Of a stretch of 31,591 nucleotides of DNA, positions 23,878 through 31,546 are shown in pieces; positions within the stretch are counted from its first letter, which is position 1, and every line of letters starts with the position of its first letter. Where the stretch lies: positions 1-31,591 of the forward strand of contig CAZHOV010000053.1 in assembly GCA_964534315.1 (NCBI GenBank), written 5' to 3'. The translations under genes and the position numbers were made by a program. Below the pieces are notes generated by a model. The model had not been told where the DNA came from. It made no database searches and saw nothing but the letters and a program-made list of their open reading frames with translations. Source of the DNA: CAZHOV01 sp964534315 (GTDB taxonomy: Bacteria; Bacteroidota; Bacteroidia; Chitinophagales; Saprospiraceae).

Positions 23878-23933
23878 TATTTACTGAACTTATCCATTCT
23901 TTTTGAAGTTATTCTCGGAAAACCTCGAATCCT

Positions 23934-24641
23934 ATGTTCTCAGAAAGCTCTACATTTTACGATCTCCTCTACAGTTGGAAAGATTATGAAAAAGAATCAA
24001 AGGAACTCATTGAACTTATCAATGAATACCAACCCAATTGTCATAACATTCTTGATCTGGCTTGCGGTACAGCGGAGCATCATAAATATTTAAAAAAAGA
24101 GTTTTTGGTTGATGGCCTGGACATCAATCCTGTATTTCTGGAAGCTGCGCAAAAGAAAAACCCCGACGGAAAGTTTTTTGAAGGGGACATGATCAATTTT
24201 GACCTAGGAAAACCATATGATGCAATTTTATGTCTGTTCAGCTCCATCGGCTATGTGAAAACCTTTGATAACTTAGTAGCTACCCTAAAATGCTGCTACC
24301 AACATTTAAAAACAGGAGGTCTGCTCATTGTAGAACCCTGGCTTACTCCAGACAAATGGACTAATGGAAAAGTCCATATGCTTACCTTTGAAGCCAACGA
24401 TATTAAGATATGCCGGATGAATCGAAGCGACGCTAAAGGAAACATCTCTATGTTAGACTTTCACTATCTATTGGGTACCCCTGATAACGGGGTGATTCAT
24501 TTTAAAGAATTACACGAACTTGCCTTATTTACCATCGATGAAATGACGACCGCTTTCGAAAATGCTGGATTTGCTGTGACTTATGACGAACAGGGCCTCA
24601 CAGGAAGAGGCATTTATTATGGAAAAAAATCACTATCCTAA
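23934..24641 (+). CDS. Class I SAM-dependent methyltransferase
   Basis: A 235-residue Rossmann-fold methyltransferase. Motif I is ILDLACGTAEHH (Asp41, Gly45), Asp62 in VDGLDINP binds the ribose of SAM, motif II/III include FEGDMINFDLGKPYDAILCL and HLKTGGLLIVEPWL. The EPWLTPDKW block and the following beta region (HMLTFEANDIKICRMNRSDA) resemble sugar N-methyltransferases of the DesVI/TylM1 type, but no sugar pathway is near, so the substrate is left open. It stands alone with an octamer array upstream. No signal peptide. Confidence 0.88.
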   Translation: MFSESSTFYDLLYSWKDYEKESKELIELINEYQPNCHNILDLACGTAEHHKYLKKEFLVDGLDINPVFLEAAQKKNPDGKFFEGDMINFDLGKPYDAILCLFSSIGYVKTFDNLVATLKCCYQHLKTGGLLIVEPWLTPDKWTNGKVHMLTFEANDIKICRMNRSDAKGNISMLDFHYLLGTPDNGVIHFKELHELALFTIDEMTTAFENAGFAVTYDEQGLTGRGIYYGKKSLS

Positions 24642-24673
24642 TCTGATCATCATCATTGCACGATATATCTAAA

Positions 24674-24718
24674 ATGGTCTATGTTTCTATATTCTTAAAC
24701 CCAAAAAGTATAGACCAT
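24674..24718. promoter_or_regulatory. 9-bp inverted repeat covering the start of the beta-helix gene
   Basis: ATGGTCTAT (24674-24682) is perfectly complementary to ATAGACCAT (24710-24718), whose last two bases are the A and T of the start codon at 24717. The 27-base loop is A/T-rich. In RNA this would sequester the start codon; in DNA it could be an operator. Function is inferred. Confidence 0.35.
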
Positions 24719-26147
24719 GAAAAAACTATTATTGCTAATTTTCGGAATAAGCTTACTTTTCTCCATTGCTTGTAACAATGATGACGACGATCCAGATCCT
24801 ACCCCTACGCCGACTCCAACGAACTATGATATCATTGTTGTAGAAGATTATAATATCGAAACCGCTACCGTATGGAAGGGGGATAAACTGTATGTATTAG
24901 AGAAAGATTTAGATATCAAGAATGTATTGACCATAGAACCAGGCTGTATCATCAAACTGGCTTCCGGAGTTAATATAGAAGTGAAGGAAGAAGGAACCAT
25001 TCTGGCAAACGGTACAAGTGAGAAGCCAATCATTTTCACCTCTATAAGGGATGATGCGCATGGAGGAGACACCAATGGAGACGCATTGCTGACCCAACCT
25101 GCCGCCAAAAACTGGGATCATATATACATTGACGGAAATGGTTCTTCTTTTGATTATTGCCAATTTTATTATGGTGGGGGATATGACGACTACACGATGT
25201 ATGTCTGGCGCGAACCCATCTCTATTACGAACTGTACCTTTGCCCATAATGAGGGATCATCCAGTGAAGATGGTAATGCAGCGTTAACCTTAACAGCAGA
25301 AGATAATAGCATTATTTTAACTGGAAATATCTTTTACGATAACAATAAACCGCTGAGTATTTCTTCCAATTTTGATATCGACGATTCCAATATTTTCCAC
25401 AATCCAGATGATCCTTCCATGACCAATACCTATAATGGTATTTTTGTTAACTCTTACCCCTATGATTTAGTGGAGGCCATTTCTTGGGGAGAAACGGAAG
25501 TTCCATTCGTTTTCTACAGCAGTTGGGATATTGATGCTGGAGGGAACTTCACCATTGAACCGGGATGTATCCTTAAATTCTCTTCAACCGCAGACATCGA
25601 GGTGTATGAAGACGGAACTATTTTGGCTAATGGAACCAGCCAAAAACCCATTATTTTCACGTCCTATAAAGACGATAAATACGGTGGAGATACGAATGCT
25701 GACGGAGCACTTACGCAACCTGCTCCAAAAGATTGGGAATATATTTATATTGACGGCAATGATTCCTCTTTCGATTATTGCCATTTTTATTATGGTGGGG
25801 GAGATAACGACTACACCATGCATGTTTGGCGCGAACCCATCTCTATTACAAACTGTACCTTTGCCCATAATGAGGGATCATCCAGTGAAGGCGGAAACGC
25901 AGCCCTAACTTTAACTGCTGAAGATAATAGCATCATCCTGACCGGAAATGTCTTTTATGATAATAATAAGCCACTTAGTATTTCTTCTAACTTTGACATT
26001 GATGATTCCAATATATTCCACAATCCGGATAATCCTTCCGTAACCAATACCTACAATGGTATTTTCATGGATTCCTATCCTTATGATTTAGAAGAATCGA
26101 TTACCTGGAGTGAAACAGAAGTTCCATTCGTATTCCATAGCAACTAG
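24717..26147 (+). CDS. Lipoprotein with duplicated parallel beta-helix, ended by premature TAG
   Basis: A 476-residue protein. The lipoprotein signal ends LLFSIAC (Cys19), followed by acidic NNDDDD and a Pro/Thr linker, typical of surface lipoproteins in this phylum. Two near-identical 207-residue units follow (offset 621 bases); each holds a right-handed beta-helix pattern: TIEPGCILKF, GTILANGTSQKPIIFTS, FDYCHFYYGGG, ITNCTFAHNEGSSSE, ILTGNVFYDNN. Function is likely surface binding or polysaccharide contact. The frame stops at TAG 26145-26147 where unit 1 has a tryptophan codon (SSWDID against SN-stop-DIN). A third, partial unit continues in frame beyond it. Confidence 0.82.
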   Translation: MKKLLLLIFGISLLFSIACNNDDDDPDPTPTPTPTNYDIIVVEDYNIETATVWKGDKLYVLEKDLDIKNVLTIEPGCIIKLASGVNIEVKEEGTILANGTSEKPIIFTSIRDDAHGGDTNGDALLTQPAAKNWDHIYIDGNGSSFDYCQFYYGGGYDDYTMYVWREPISITNCTFAHNEGSSSEDGNAALTLTAEDNSIILTGNIFYDNNKPLSISSNFDIDDSNIFHNPDDPSMTNTYNGIFVNSYPYDLVEAISWGETEVPFVFYSSWDIDAGGNFTIEPGCILKFSSTADIEVYEDGTILANGTSQKPIIFTSYKDDKYGGDTNADGALTQPAPKDWEYIYIDGNDSSFDYCHFYYGGGDNDYTMHVWREPISITNCTFAHNEGSSSEGGNAALTLTAEDNSIILTGNVFYDNNKPLSISSNFDIDDSNIFHNPDNPSVTNTYNGIFMDSYPYDLEESITWSETEVPFVFHSN

Positions 26148-26423
26148 GATATTAATTCCGGAGGATCGCTTACGTTAGGTAATAACGTTACTTTAAAATT
26201 TCGATCTGATGTAAATATTGAACTTTTTGGAGGCCCCATCAATATCGTCAACCATAATGGAGCTGGCGTTTTTTTCACCTCCTATCGAGATGACGTCCAC
26301 GGCGGAGACACCAATGCAGACGGTAATTTAACCACTCCTGCAGATGGAGACTGGGATGGAATCTATGACCGTGAAGGTTTTGTTTACTGTAACTGGAGTA
26401 ATATTCTTTATGATGATCATTAG
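26148..26423 (+). pseudogene. Third beta-helix unit, in frame after the TAG
   Basis: Reading on in the same frame gives DINSGGSLTLGNNVTLKFRS, then VFFTSYRDDVHGGDTNADGN and WDGIYDREGFVYCNWSNILY, ending at TAG 26421-26423. It aligns with units 1 and 2 (FTSYKDDKYGGDTNADG) but is more diverged and shorter. One G-to-A change (TGG to TAG) explains the interruption, so the intact ancestral protein had about 567 residues. Possible readthrough or a recent nonsense mutation. Confidence 0.7.
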
Positions 26424-26448
26424 TGCCCCTCACAATGAGAATAGAGTA

Positions 26449-26487
26449 ATTCAGGTGAAGGTAATGCCCTTCACCTGAATATTTTTT
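26449..26487 (+). terminator. Rho-independent terminator
   Basis: A perfect 13-bp stem, ATTCAGGTGAAGG and CCTTCACCTGAAT, with loop TAATGC, is followed by ATTTTTT. It lies 26 bases after the final stop of the extended beta-helix frame, supporting that this longer frame is the original gene end. It also separates the convergent minus-strand gene ending at 26494. Confidence 0.88.
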
Positions 26488-26493
26488 CCTCCC

Positions 26494-28557
26494 CTAAGGC
26501 AACAACAAGGTCACCGATTTGTGATACGAATTCTTATGGATATAGTGATATCCGTTGATCACCCGATCCCAAACATGGAGGTAAAAGGTATGCGCACATC
26601 TCCTCGATGTCGGATCGCCGGGAACGGTAGCTGACCAAGGTGGTGAAGGCATAATGGTGGTGGTTAATCCATTCCATCTGCGGCTTCCATCTGCAGGCGG
26701 CGTATAACTTTGCTTAATGATCTCTGCAGATTTATTGTCGCCCCAAAGCGCAACGAGTCTCCAGTTTTTCAAATGGCCTTCCGTATCCCGGGCCGTTATC
26801 TTGAATGTAAACTGATCGGAATTTTCCGTAACAATTCCACAAGTACCTACCACCGTAGGGCCATCGGTATGGTGGTGATGGATGATCTCATCAATCACCG
26901 CCAATGGAATCTGATTATCGATCATCACATCCAAAGAATGGGTAGATACAGGCGAGGCAGTAAGTGCATTCGTTGCATAGATCTCGATACTGATCGTATG
27001 CAAACCATTTCGGAGCGCCAGGGTATTAAGCCGGTATCCCAACCAATGGTTATACCACAATTGCCCGGGACTTCTCAGCGGATAATAGCCATTGGAATCG
27101 GGAGTAGTGGTGGTAAGCTGAAAGCGATTAATGGAAGTACTCCATTTGTAATCGTTAAAGGATTGAAGAGGCTCGTTACCATCCACTTTTAGTTTATAAA
27201 ACCGGGCTCCGTCAGCATAGGCTTTCTCATGATTGAGCATGATGGGTAATGTACCGCCAAAAGGAGCGTCTTTCACCTGGAAGAAATAGCCTGGATCGAC
27301 AGCCGTATCTGCATAACCATTGATGATCCGGTCAAAAGGAACATGCCCGATGCCAAGAAAAACAGGACCGGCAGATTCATAAATACTCTCTGTAAAATTA
27401 GCCTTGCTGATCTCCTGGTCACTACAGATCAATATCGTATTTTCATTTACTACCGCAATGCTGGAAGGACGAGCAGGTACGCCTGTCAATAAATGAGAAA
27501 CTACCGGTGCTTCCTCCGCCAGGCTGATCTTGGTCACCCGGTTTGCCGGGTCTCGTTCAGTAATCAAAATGGCGCTCTCTCCGGGGTCAGACCAGGTCAT
27601 AAAAAATGGATTATCCAAGCCTGTCGCAATGACTTCTCTACGTCCTGAAGAAAGCTCGATTTGCATGAGCTGCCCTCCGGAAGCGGTTTGCTGAGAAATA
27701 TAGGCAAATTGATCATCTGAAGTCACCAGTAATCCGATGGCTCCCTCCAGTCCACTAGCCATAACGGTCTGAGTACCGTGATCCAGATCGATGCGCAATA
27801 AGCGTCCGGAACCGGCAAACTCTACCGTATAGGCAATCCCCCTGGCTTCATCCAAAGCGATCTGATGAGGAGCATTCATCCTGGTACTAATAAAACGCGC
27901 TCCTACCCGATCGGGGTTATTGAGATCTACCTGGATAAAATTTCCCACGCGCTCAGTAATATAGGCATGTTGACCATCAGAACTCAATACGATATCTTCT
28001 GGTTGCTGGTATCCGGTAGCCAGTACATGATAGTTTTCTGGTTGTTCGTAGGTCACAAAGCGAAGCTCTATATTATAACCATAATTGAGTACTTGTACCT
28101 TAGTATAATTCCCTGAAGTCGTTTTTACAGCGAAAACCGCTCCGTCGACCAATAGATTGGAGGAATTATTATCTGCAACGATTTCAGCACTGGAGTAGGT
28201 CAGGCTCTGTAATTCAGCAAACGTTATCGGGTCAAAATCTACCAACCCGAGGTATGACAGTTGCGCCCCATTTCGAGGTGTCATACTGCGCTCCACTCTG
28301 GTCTTCTGCTGCCACCAGATATCCCAGTCGCCCGCCATGCCGGGGTCCGGAGAATGGGTTCCGGTATCAAAATCAAAGAGATAAGTTCCCTGGATAACCT
28401 GGGAGGAATCCTGTGCAAGAATAGAAGCAGCAGGTAAAAGGTCGAGGCGCGCTAATTTTCCGTCAAATTCCACAAAAAACAACTGATTGGTCAGCGTTTT
28501 AAACGATGATCCGGTAGCGCCTCCTAGTCCGTTAACTAATGTTTGAGGTGTAGGCAT
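26494..28557 (-). CDS. Large beta-propeller-like protein without a signal peptide
   Basis: A 687-residue protein. Residues about 1-360 contain propeller-type repeats: QQPEDIVLSSDGQHAYITER, MNAPHQIALDEARGIAYTVE, EGAIGLLVTSDDQFAYISQQ, LDNPFFMTWSDPGESAILIT, each followed by a strand such as FIQVDLNN or LLRIDLDHG (YVTN/NHL-like). Residues about 390-687 are beta-rich, perhaps two Ig-like domains (LNTLALRNGLHTISIEIYAT, FTFKITARDTEGHLKNWRLV), with an unusual HHHH near 575. No signal peptide, lipobox or T9SS tail is seen, which is odd for such a protein. No enzyme motif. The start MPTPQTLVNG is the only one that fits. It is a lone minus-strand gene. Confidence 0.72.
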   Translation of the reverse strand: MPTPQTLVNGLGGATGSSFKTLTNQLFFVEFDGKLARLDLLPAASILAQDSSQVIQGTYLFDFDTGTHSPDPGMAGDWDIWWQQKTRVERSMTPRNGAQLSYLGLVDFDPITFAELQSLTYSSAEIVADNNSSNLLVDGAVFAVKTTSGNYTKVQVLNYGYNIELRFVTYEQPENYHVLATGYQQPEDIVLSSDGQHAYITERVGNFIQVDLNNPDRVGARFISTRMNAPHQIALDEARGIAYTVEFAGSGRLLRIDLDHGTQTVMASGLEGAIGLLVTSDDQFAYISQQTASGGQLMQIELSSGRREVIATGLDNPFFMTWSDPGESAILITERDPANRVTKISLAEEAPVVSHLLTGVPARPSSIAVVNENTILICSDQEISKANFTESIYESAGPVFLGIGHVPFDRIINGYADTAVDPGYFFQVKDAPFGGTLPIMLNHEKAYADGARFYKLKVDGNEPLQSFNDYKWSTSINRFQLTTTTPDSNGYYPLRSPGQLWYNHWLGYRLNTLALRNGLHTISIEIYATNALTASPVSTHSLDVMIDNQIPLAVIDEIIHHHHTDGPTVVGTCGIVTENSDQFTFKITARDTEGHLKNWRLVALWGDNKSAEIIKQSYTPPADGSRRWNGLTTTIMPSPPWSATVPGDPTSRRCAHTFYLHVWDRVINGYHYIHKNSYHKSVTLLLP

Positions 28558-28819
28558 GTGTTTATTTATTTTAAAAGGGTTAAAGAATAGTTTTTTGCCT
28601 TGGGAATTGAGTGGTGAACCTTATGGTAATTTAGGTCTTTTTAATCACTAAATCAATAAGTTAACCATAAGTGGCAGGAGTAATAAAAAACAAAGAGTTG
28701 GTGTATTTTTGTTGATGGTGTTGTCTGTTTATACCTATAATCGGCATATGTGACAAAAAAAGTTACTTGACAAAAATCATTTCTCTTTTTTCTCCTTTCA
28801 AATACCTTGAAAACAAAAA
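28558..28819. other. Divergent intergenic region
   Basis: A 262-base A/T-rich gap between the start of the minus-strand propeller gene and the GNAT-YoaP gene; it must hold promoters for both. The only motif I can point to is the TGACAAAAA direct repeat (28751-28779). No open frame or array is visible. Confidence 0.5.
28751..28779. promoter_or_regulatory. Direct repeat TGACAAAAA-N8-TGACAAAAA, site B
   Basis: The same 17-base spacing of two TGACAAAAA boxes as at 23462-23490, with 24 of 29 bases identical. It ends 40 bases before the GNAT-YoaP start, an appropriate place for an operator. The matching site next to a MarR-type fragment suggests, but does not show, that a MarR regulator reads it. 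Confidence 0.4.
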
Positions 28820-29569
28820 ATGAAAATCATCACTGTTGACCACTCCAATGTAGACCAATACGGTTTCTTCTGTTTAAAGAACAAGAAAGCTGAGGGATAT
28901 AAAGCCAAGCGAGCCTGGCTGGATGACCGTTTTCAAGAAGGGTTGCGCATCAAGATGGCTCTGGACGAAGACGAAAAGCCCATTGGCTTTCTCGAATATA
29001 TCCCTGGCGAATATGCCTGGAGGCCTGTCAATGCAAAAGGCTATCTATTTATCCATTGTATTTTTATTCACCGAAAAGAACATAAAGGAGTCGGCATTGG
29101 TCAAAAGCTGCTTCATGCTTGTGTGGATGATGCCCGTACAGGAGGTTTCAAGGGAGTAGCCGCCTTTACTAGTAAGGACGCCTGGATTACCAGTAAAGGT
29201 CTATACCAAAAGCTGGATTTTAAAGAAGTAGACCAGAAAGGAAAATTTGAATTAATGGTATTATCATTTGAGGATGCTCCACTTCCTACTTTTCGAGACT
29301 GGGAAAAAGAACAGGAAAAATACCAGGGACTACAAGTGGTTTTCACTAACCAATGTCCCTATTTCAGCAAATCGGCTACAGATCTGATCGATGAGGCGCA
29401 AAAGCGCGGCATCCCTATGACGGCCAAACTCCTCGATACCACCGAAGCGGCCCAAAATGCACCTTCCGGCTATGGCACCTACACCCTCCTTTACAACGGT
29501 AAAGTGATAGCTGATAAATACGTCAGCAGGGGCAGGTTTAAGAATATTTTGGAGAAGGAGTTGGAATAA
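28820..29569 (+). CDS. GNAT acetyltransferase fused to a YoaP-like domain
   Basis: A 249-residue protein. Residues 1-152 are a GNAT N-acetyltransferase: IGFLEYIPGEYAW, FIHCIFIHRKEHKGVGIGQK (the acetyl-CoA binding loop, here H-K-G-V-G-I-G), and the C-terminal GLYQKLDFKEVDQKGKFELM. Residues about 160-249 match the YoaP-like domain (VVFTNQCPYFSKSATDLIDE, a thioredoxin-like CPYF, and YGTYTLLYNGKVIADKYVSR). The single Cys of CPYF may be redox-active or part of a thiol-binding site. The substrate is unknown. Upstream lies the TGACAAAAA direct repeat; downstream an inverted octamer array. Confidence 0.88.
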   Translation: MKIITVDHSNVDQYGFFCLKNKKAEGYKAKRAWLDDRFQEGLRIKMALDEDEKPIGFLEYIPGEYAWRPVNAKGYLFIHCIFIHRKEHKGVGIGQKLLHACVDDARTGGFKGVAAFTSKDAWITSKGLYQKLDFKEVDQKGKFELMVLSFEDAPLPTFRDWEKEQEKYQGLQVVFTNQCPYFSKSATDLIDEAQKRGIPMTAKLLDTTEAAQNAPSGYGTYTLLYNGKVIADKYVSRGRFKNILEKELE

Positions 29570-29573
29570 ACCG

Positions 29574-29641
29574 GAGGACAGGAGGACCGGATAATTATTG
29601 AAATTTGTCTTGTCCTCTTGTCCTCTTGTCCTCTTGTCCTT
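29574..29641. repeat. Inverted octamer arrays forming a hairpin
   Basis: The left arm has GAGGACAG (29574-29581) and GAGGACCG (29582-29589). The right arm has TTGTCCTC three times and TTGTCCTT (29610-29641), the complementary family. Pairing of GAGGACAGGAGGAC with the right arm would give a stem of about 14 bp with few mismatches, starting five bases after the GNAT-YoaP stop. It is likely to act as a transcription barrier. Confidence 0.85.
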
Positions 29642-29662
29642 CCATTAGGTAGTTTAAAACTT

Positions 29663-29702
29663 TTTCCGTAACCTAGAGGGATTTTTTTAATACGGAAATC
29701 CC
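29663..29702. promoter_or_regulatory. Nested inverted repeats in the symporter leader
   Basis: TTTCCGTA (29663-29670) pairs with TACGGAAA (29691-29698), and GGGATTT (29678-29684) pairs with AAATCCC (29696-29702). The two overlap at the right arm, so they are mutually exclusive, and the second ends six bases before the ATG. This could be an operator or a switchable leader hairpin; it is inferred from symmetry only. Confidence 0.35.
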
Positions 29703-29707
29703 CCTTT

Positions 29708-31318
29708 ATGAATTTTGCTACTACCGACTATATCGTTTTTGCCGGATGGATCATTTTTATGATGGGCTTTGGGATCTGGATCTCCAGCCGGGGCAAGCAG
29801 GAGACAACCCAAGATTATTTTCTGGCTTCCAAATCATTGCCCTGGTGGGCAGTAGGCGGCTCTTTGATTGCTTCGAATATTTCTGCCGAGCAGTTTATTG
29901 CCATGTCGGGTTCGGGCTATGTCGTGGGGATGGCGATCGCTTCCTATGAGTTGATGGCAGCCGCTACGCTCATCATAGTCGCTAAGTTTTTTCTGCCTAT
30001 ATTCCTAAAGAAAGGCATTTATACCATGCCTCAATTTCTGGAGGAACGGTTTGATAAGAGGGTCCGAACAGGCCTGGCCATTTTTTGGGTGCTGCTTTTT
30101 ATTTTTGTCAATATTACTTCCGTGTTGTATCTGGGCGGGTTAGCCCTTAAAACCTTAATGGGTATACCGCTAATCTATGGTGTCATAGGCTTGGCGCTTT
30201 TTGCTTCCACTTTTTCCATTTTTGGGGGACTGCAGGCGGTGGTATGGTCAGATGTGGTGCAAGTAGTAATGCTAATGCTTGGAGGTCTTTTGGCAAGTGT
30301 TCTGATCTTAAATGCGGTAGGAGGAAGTTTTTTTGGAGGTCTGGAAACGCTTGTCCAAAAAGCGCCGGAGAAGTTTGATATGATCCTGGATCGGGCCAAT
30401 GCAGAATATAAAAATCTACCTGGAATTAGCGTGCTCATTGGCGGAATGTGGATTGCTAACTTGTATTATTGGGGCACCAATCAGTATATCATCCAGCGGG
30501 CCCTTGCTGCTAAAAATCTGGGTGAGGCTCAGAAAGGGACAATTTTTGCAGCCTTATTAAAAATTTTACTTCCTTTGATTGTTGTTATTCCGGGAATAGC
30601 TGCTTTTGTTTTGGGCGCAGATATTGCCAAACCCGATGAGGCCTACCCCTGGGTCTTAGGAAACTACGTAACAACAGGTTTTAAAGGACTCGCCTTTGCT
30701 GCACTCATCGCGGCCATTGGATCTTCGCTCAGTTCTATGGTTAACAGTACTTCTACAATCTTTACCCTCGATATTTACCGGCCTTTTTTTATGAAACGAT
30801 CTCCTTCAAAGAGCTTTTTAGATGCACATGAGCATGATAGTAAAGCCTTAGATCAAAAAGAGGAGCAGCATTTAGTTCTGGTTGGCCGGATTACGGCTGC
30901 AGGTGCGTTAATTCTCGGAATAATCGTTGCCCCCTTGCTGGGTAATCTGGATCAGGCTTTCCAGTATATCCAGGAATATACCGGTTTTATCAGTCCGGGG
31001 GTAGTTGCAATATTCTTATTTGGCTTATTCTGGAAGCGAACAACTGCCAATGCTGCTCTGGCAGCTGTCGTAGTTTCTATTCCACTATCTGTTGCTTTTA
31101 AGTTCGGCCTACCTGAGCTCCCTTTTATCGACCGGATGGGGCTCTGTTTCCTTCTTATCGCTGCTATATTAATCGGGATTTCCCTGCTGGAAAACAAGGG
31201 AATAGATAAAAAAGGCATCGAACTGGAAAAAGGACTTTTCAAAACCAGCCCGGTCTTTAACATCGGCTCCTTAGTTATTATCGGAATGCTGGCAGTAATT
31301 TATGCAGTTTTTTGGTAG
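29708..31318 (+). CDS. Sodium/solute symporter (SSS family, SGLT-like)
   Basis: A 536-residue inner-membrane symporter with about 14 hydrophobic segments. The N-terminus FAGWIIFMMGFGIWISSRGK, then QDYFLASKSLPWWAVGGSLI and ASNISAEQFIAMSGSGY, is characteristic of the sodium/glucose cotransporter branch. NLYYWGTNQYIIQRALAAKN (about residues 256-275) and FAALIAAIGSSLSSMVNSTS (Na2-site serines) complete the core. A sugar such as glucose, galactose or a derivative is the likely substrate, driven by sodium. Length is typical (vSGLT is similar). It appears to be a single gene with its own leader, with two overlapping inverted repeats just before the start. Confidence 0.93.
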   Translation: MNFATTDYIVFAGWIIFMMGFGIWISSRGKQETTQDYFLASKSLPWWAVGGSLIASNISAEQFIAMSGSGYVVGMAIASYELMAAATLIIVAKFFLPIFLKKGIYTMPQFLEERFDKRVRTGLAIFWVLLFIFVNITSVLYLGGLALKTLMGIPLIYGVIGLALFASTFSIFGGLQAVVWSDVVQVVMLMLGGLLASVLILNAVGGSFFGGLETLVQKAPEKFDMILDRANAEYKNLPGISVLIGGMWIANLYYWGTNQYIIQRALAAKNLGEAQKGTIFAALLKILLPLIVVIPGIAAFVLGADIAKPDEAYPWVLGNYVTTGFKGLAFAALIAAIGSSLSSMVNSTSTIFTLDIYRPFFMKRSPSKSFLDAHEHDSKALDQKEEQHLVLVGRITAAGALILGIIVAPLLGNLDQAFQYIQEYTGFISPGVVAIFLFGLFWKRTTANAALAAVVVSIPLSVAFKFGLPELPFIDRMGLCFLLIAAILIGISLLENKGIDKKGIELEKGLFKTSPVFNIGSLVIIGMLAVIYAVFW

Positions 31319-31490
31319 GGGCATCACGATTGCAGTTGAAAGAATGGTTTATGGAGTTGTTTAGGTTGGAGAGTTGTCTCGCAAAGGTCTTCACGTCGTA
31401 GCGTAGTCCACTTCCACGAGCGATGCTCCTGGTTGAAAAAGACATTAGTCCTTCAGCCTAATTAAGTAAATAAACTCCACCTTAGCTTAT
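31319..31490. other. Intergenic, mostly unexplained
   Basis: About 170 bases after the symporter. It contains CACGTCGTAGCGTAGTCCAC, loosely like the GACGTC-rich sequence near 762-800, and AGTCCTTCAG, which is the complement of a 10-mer in the hairpin repeats near 21057. Both may be remnants of the repeat families. No open frame is convincing. Confidence 0.35.
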
Positions 31491-31546
31491 GTACCGTTGT
31501 ACCGTTGCACCGTTCCCTCGTTGCACCCTTGTACCCCTGCACCGTC
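31491..31546. repeat. Octamer array (GTACCGTT family)
   Basis: Seven octamers: GTACCGTT twice, GCACCGTT, CCCTCGTT, GCACCCTT, GTACCCCT and GCACCGTC. This is the same family and orientation as 6882-6937 and the complement of 1-96. It lies downstream of the symporter gene near the right window edge. Confidence 0.88.

Noticed and set aside
23934..24641. Assigning the methyltransferase to a deoxysugar antibiotic pathway
   Set aside because: Motifs resemble sugar N-methyltransferases, but no sugar-nucleotide or glycosyltransferase genes are present in the window.
26145..26147. Genetic-code change with TAG read as an amino acid
   Set aside because: Other genes in the window (for example 7041-8180, 13599-14483 and 14681-15412) end properly with TAG, so TAG is a normal stop here.
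28751..28779. TTGACA as a sigma-70 -35 box
   Set aside because: Bacteroidota promoters use a TTTG/TAnnTTTG pattern, and no matching -10 lies at a suitable distance; the doubled, phased form suggests another role.
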